Below are positions 6,064-6,082 of a stretch of 6,082 nucleotides of DNA, in pieces. Position 1 is the stretch's first letter. Each line of letters begins with the position of its first letter. The notes beneath the pieces are model-generated. The model worked only from the letters and a program-made list of their open reading frames with translations, had not been told where the DNA came from and searched no databases. Source of the stretch: an archaeon (GTDB lineage Archaea > Altiarchaeota > Altiarchaeia > IMC4 > QMZM01). A program made the translations under genes and the position numbers. Location of the stretch: the NCBI GenBank assembly GCA_029933895.1, contig JAOZNG010000076.1:1-6082 (forward strand), read 5' to 3'.

Positions 6064-6082
6064 CTGAACGTACTTATATCTT

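Noticed and set aside
1..6082. Mobile element, CRISPR array, tRNA or rRNA
   Set aside because: No transposase, terminal inverted repeats, regularly spaced repeats, or tRNA-like or rRNA-like sequences were seen on either strand.

Overview
The window looks like a piece of an archaeal chromosome. The evidence is an archaeal-type replication factor C large subunit, promoters made of a purine-rich BRE plus TATA element about 25-30 bases before start codons, start codons mostly without Shine-Dalgarno sites (pointing to leaderless mRNAs), T-run terminators, and heavy use of AGG/AGA arginine codons. I cannot name the lineage; a DPANN or deep euryarchaeal genome would fit, but that is a guess.

Layout: (1) nt 1-1495, plus strand, the C-terminal part of a VirB4/TraC-family ATPase whose N-terminus and Walker A motif lie off the left edge. 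It carries an extra C-terminal domain resembling a PD-(D/E)XK nuclease fold. (2) A 53-base AT-rich gap with a T-rich end and a good BRE/TATA promoter. (3) nt 1549-2724, plus, a two-helix membrane-anchored SPFH/stomatin-like protein. (4) nt 2717-2998, plus, overlapping the previous gene, a 93-residue HxsD-like protein. (5) A short gap with a T7 run. (6) nt 3028-4863, plus, an unusual fusion: an N-terminal Mrr-like domain that has lost its catalytic residues, a central region with two Tyr-x-Pro-Tyr motifs, and a C-terminal six-helix PAP2 lipid-phosphatase domain. (7) nt 4860-6002, minus, a divergent RfcL clamp-loader subunit, convergent with the fusion gene and overlapping it by 4 bases through the stop codons. 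(8) nt 6003-6082, a probable divergent promoter region for rfcL and a plus-strand gene that should begin just outside the window.

How they may work together: the four plus-strand genes combine a conjugation-type ATPase, a membrane scaffold, a small HxsD-like protein and a membrane phosphatase carrying a nuclease-fold domain. Two of the four carry nuclease-fold modules and two are membrane-anchored. This is compatible with a membrane-associated DNA-handling or DNA-transfer machine, but that is inference from co-location only. rfcL is a housekeeping replication gene on the opposite strand and is probably an unrelated neighbour. Nothing seen points to a transposon, CRISPR array, tRNA or rRNA.
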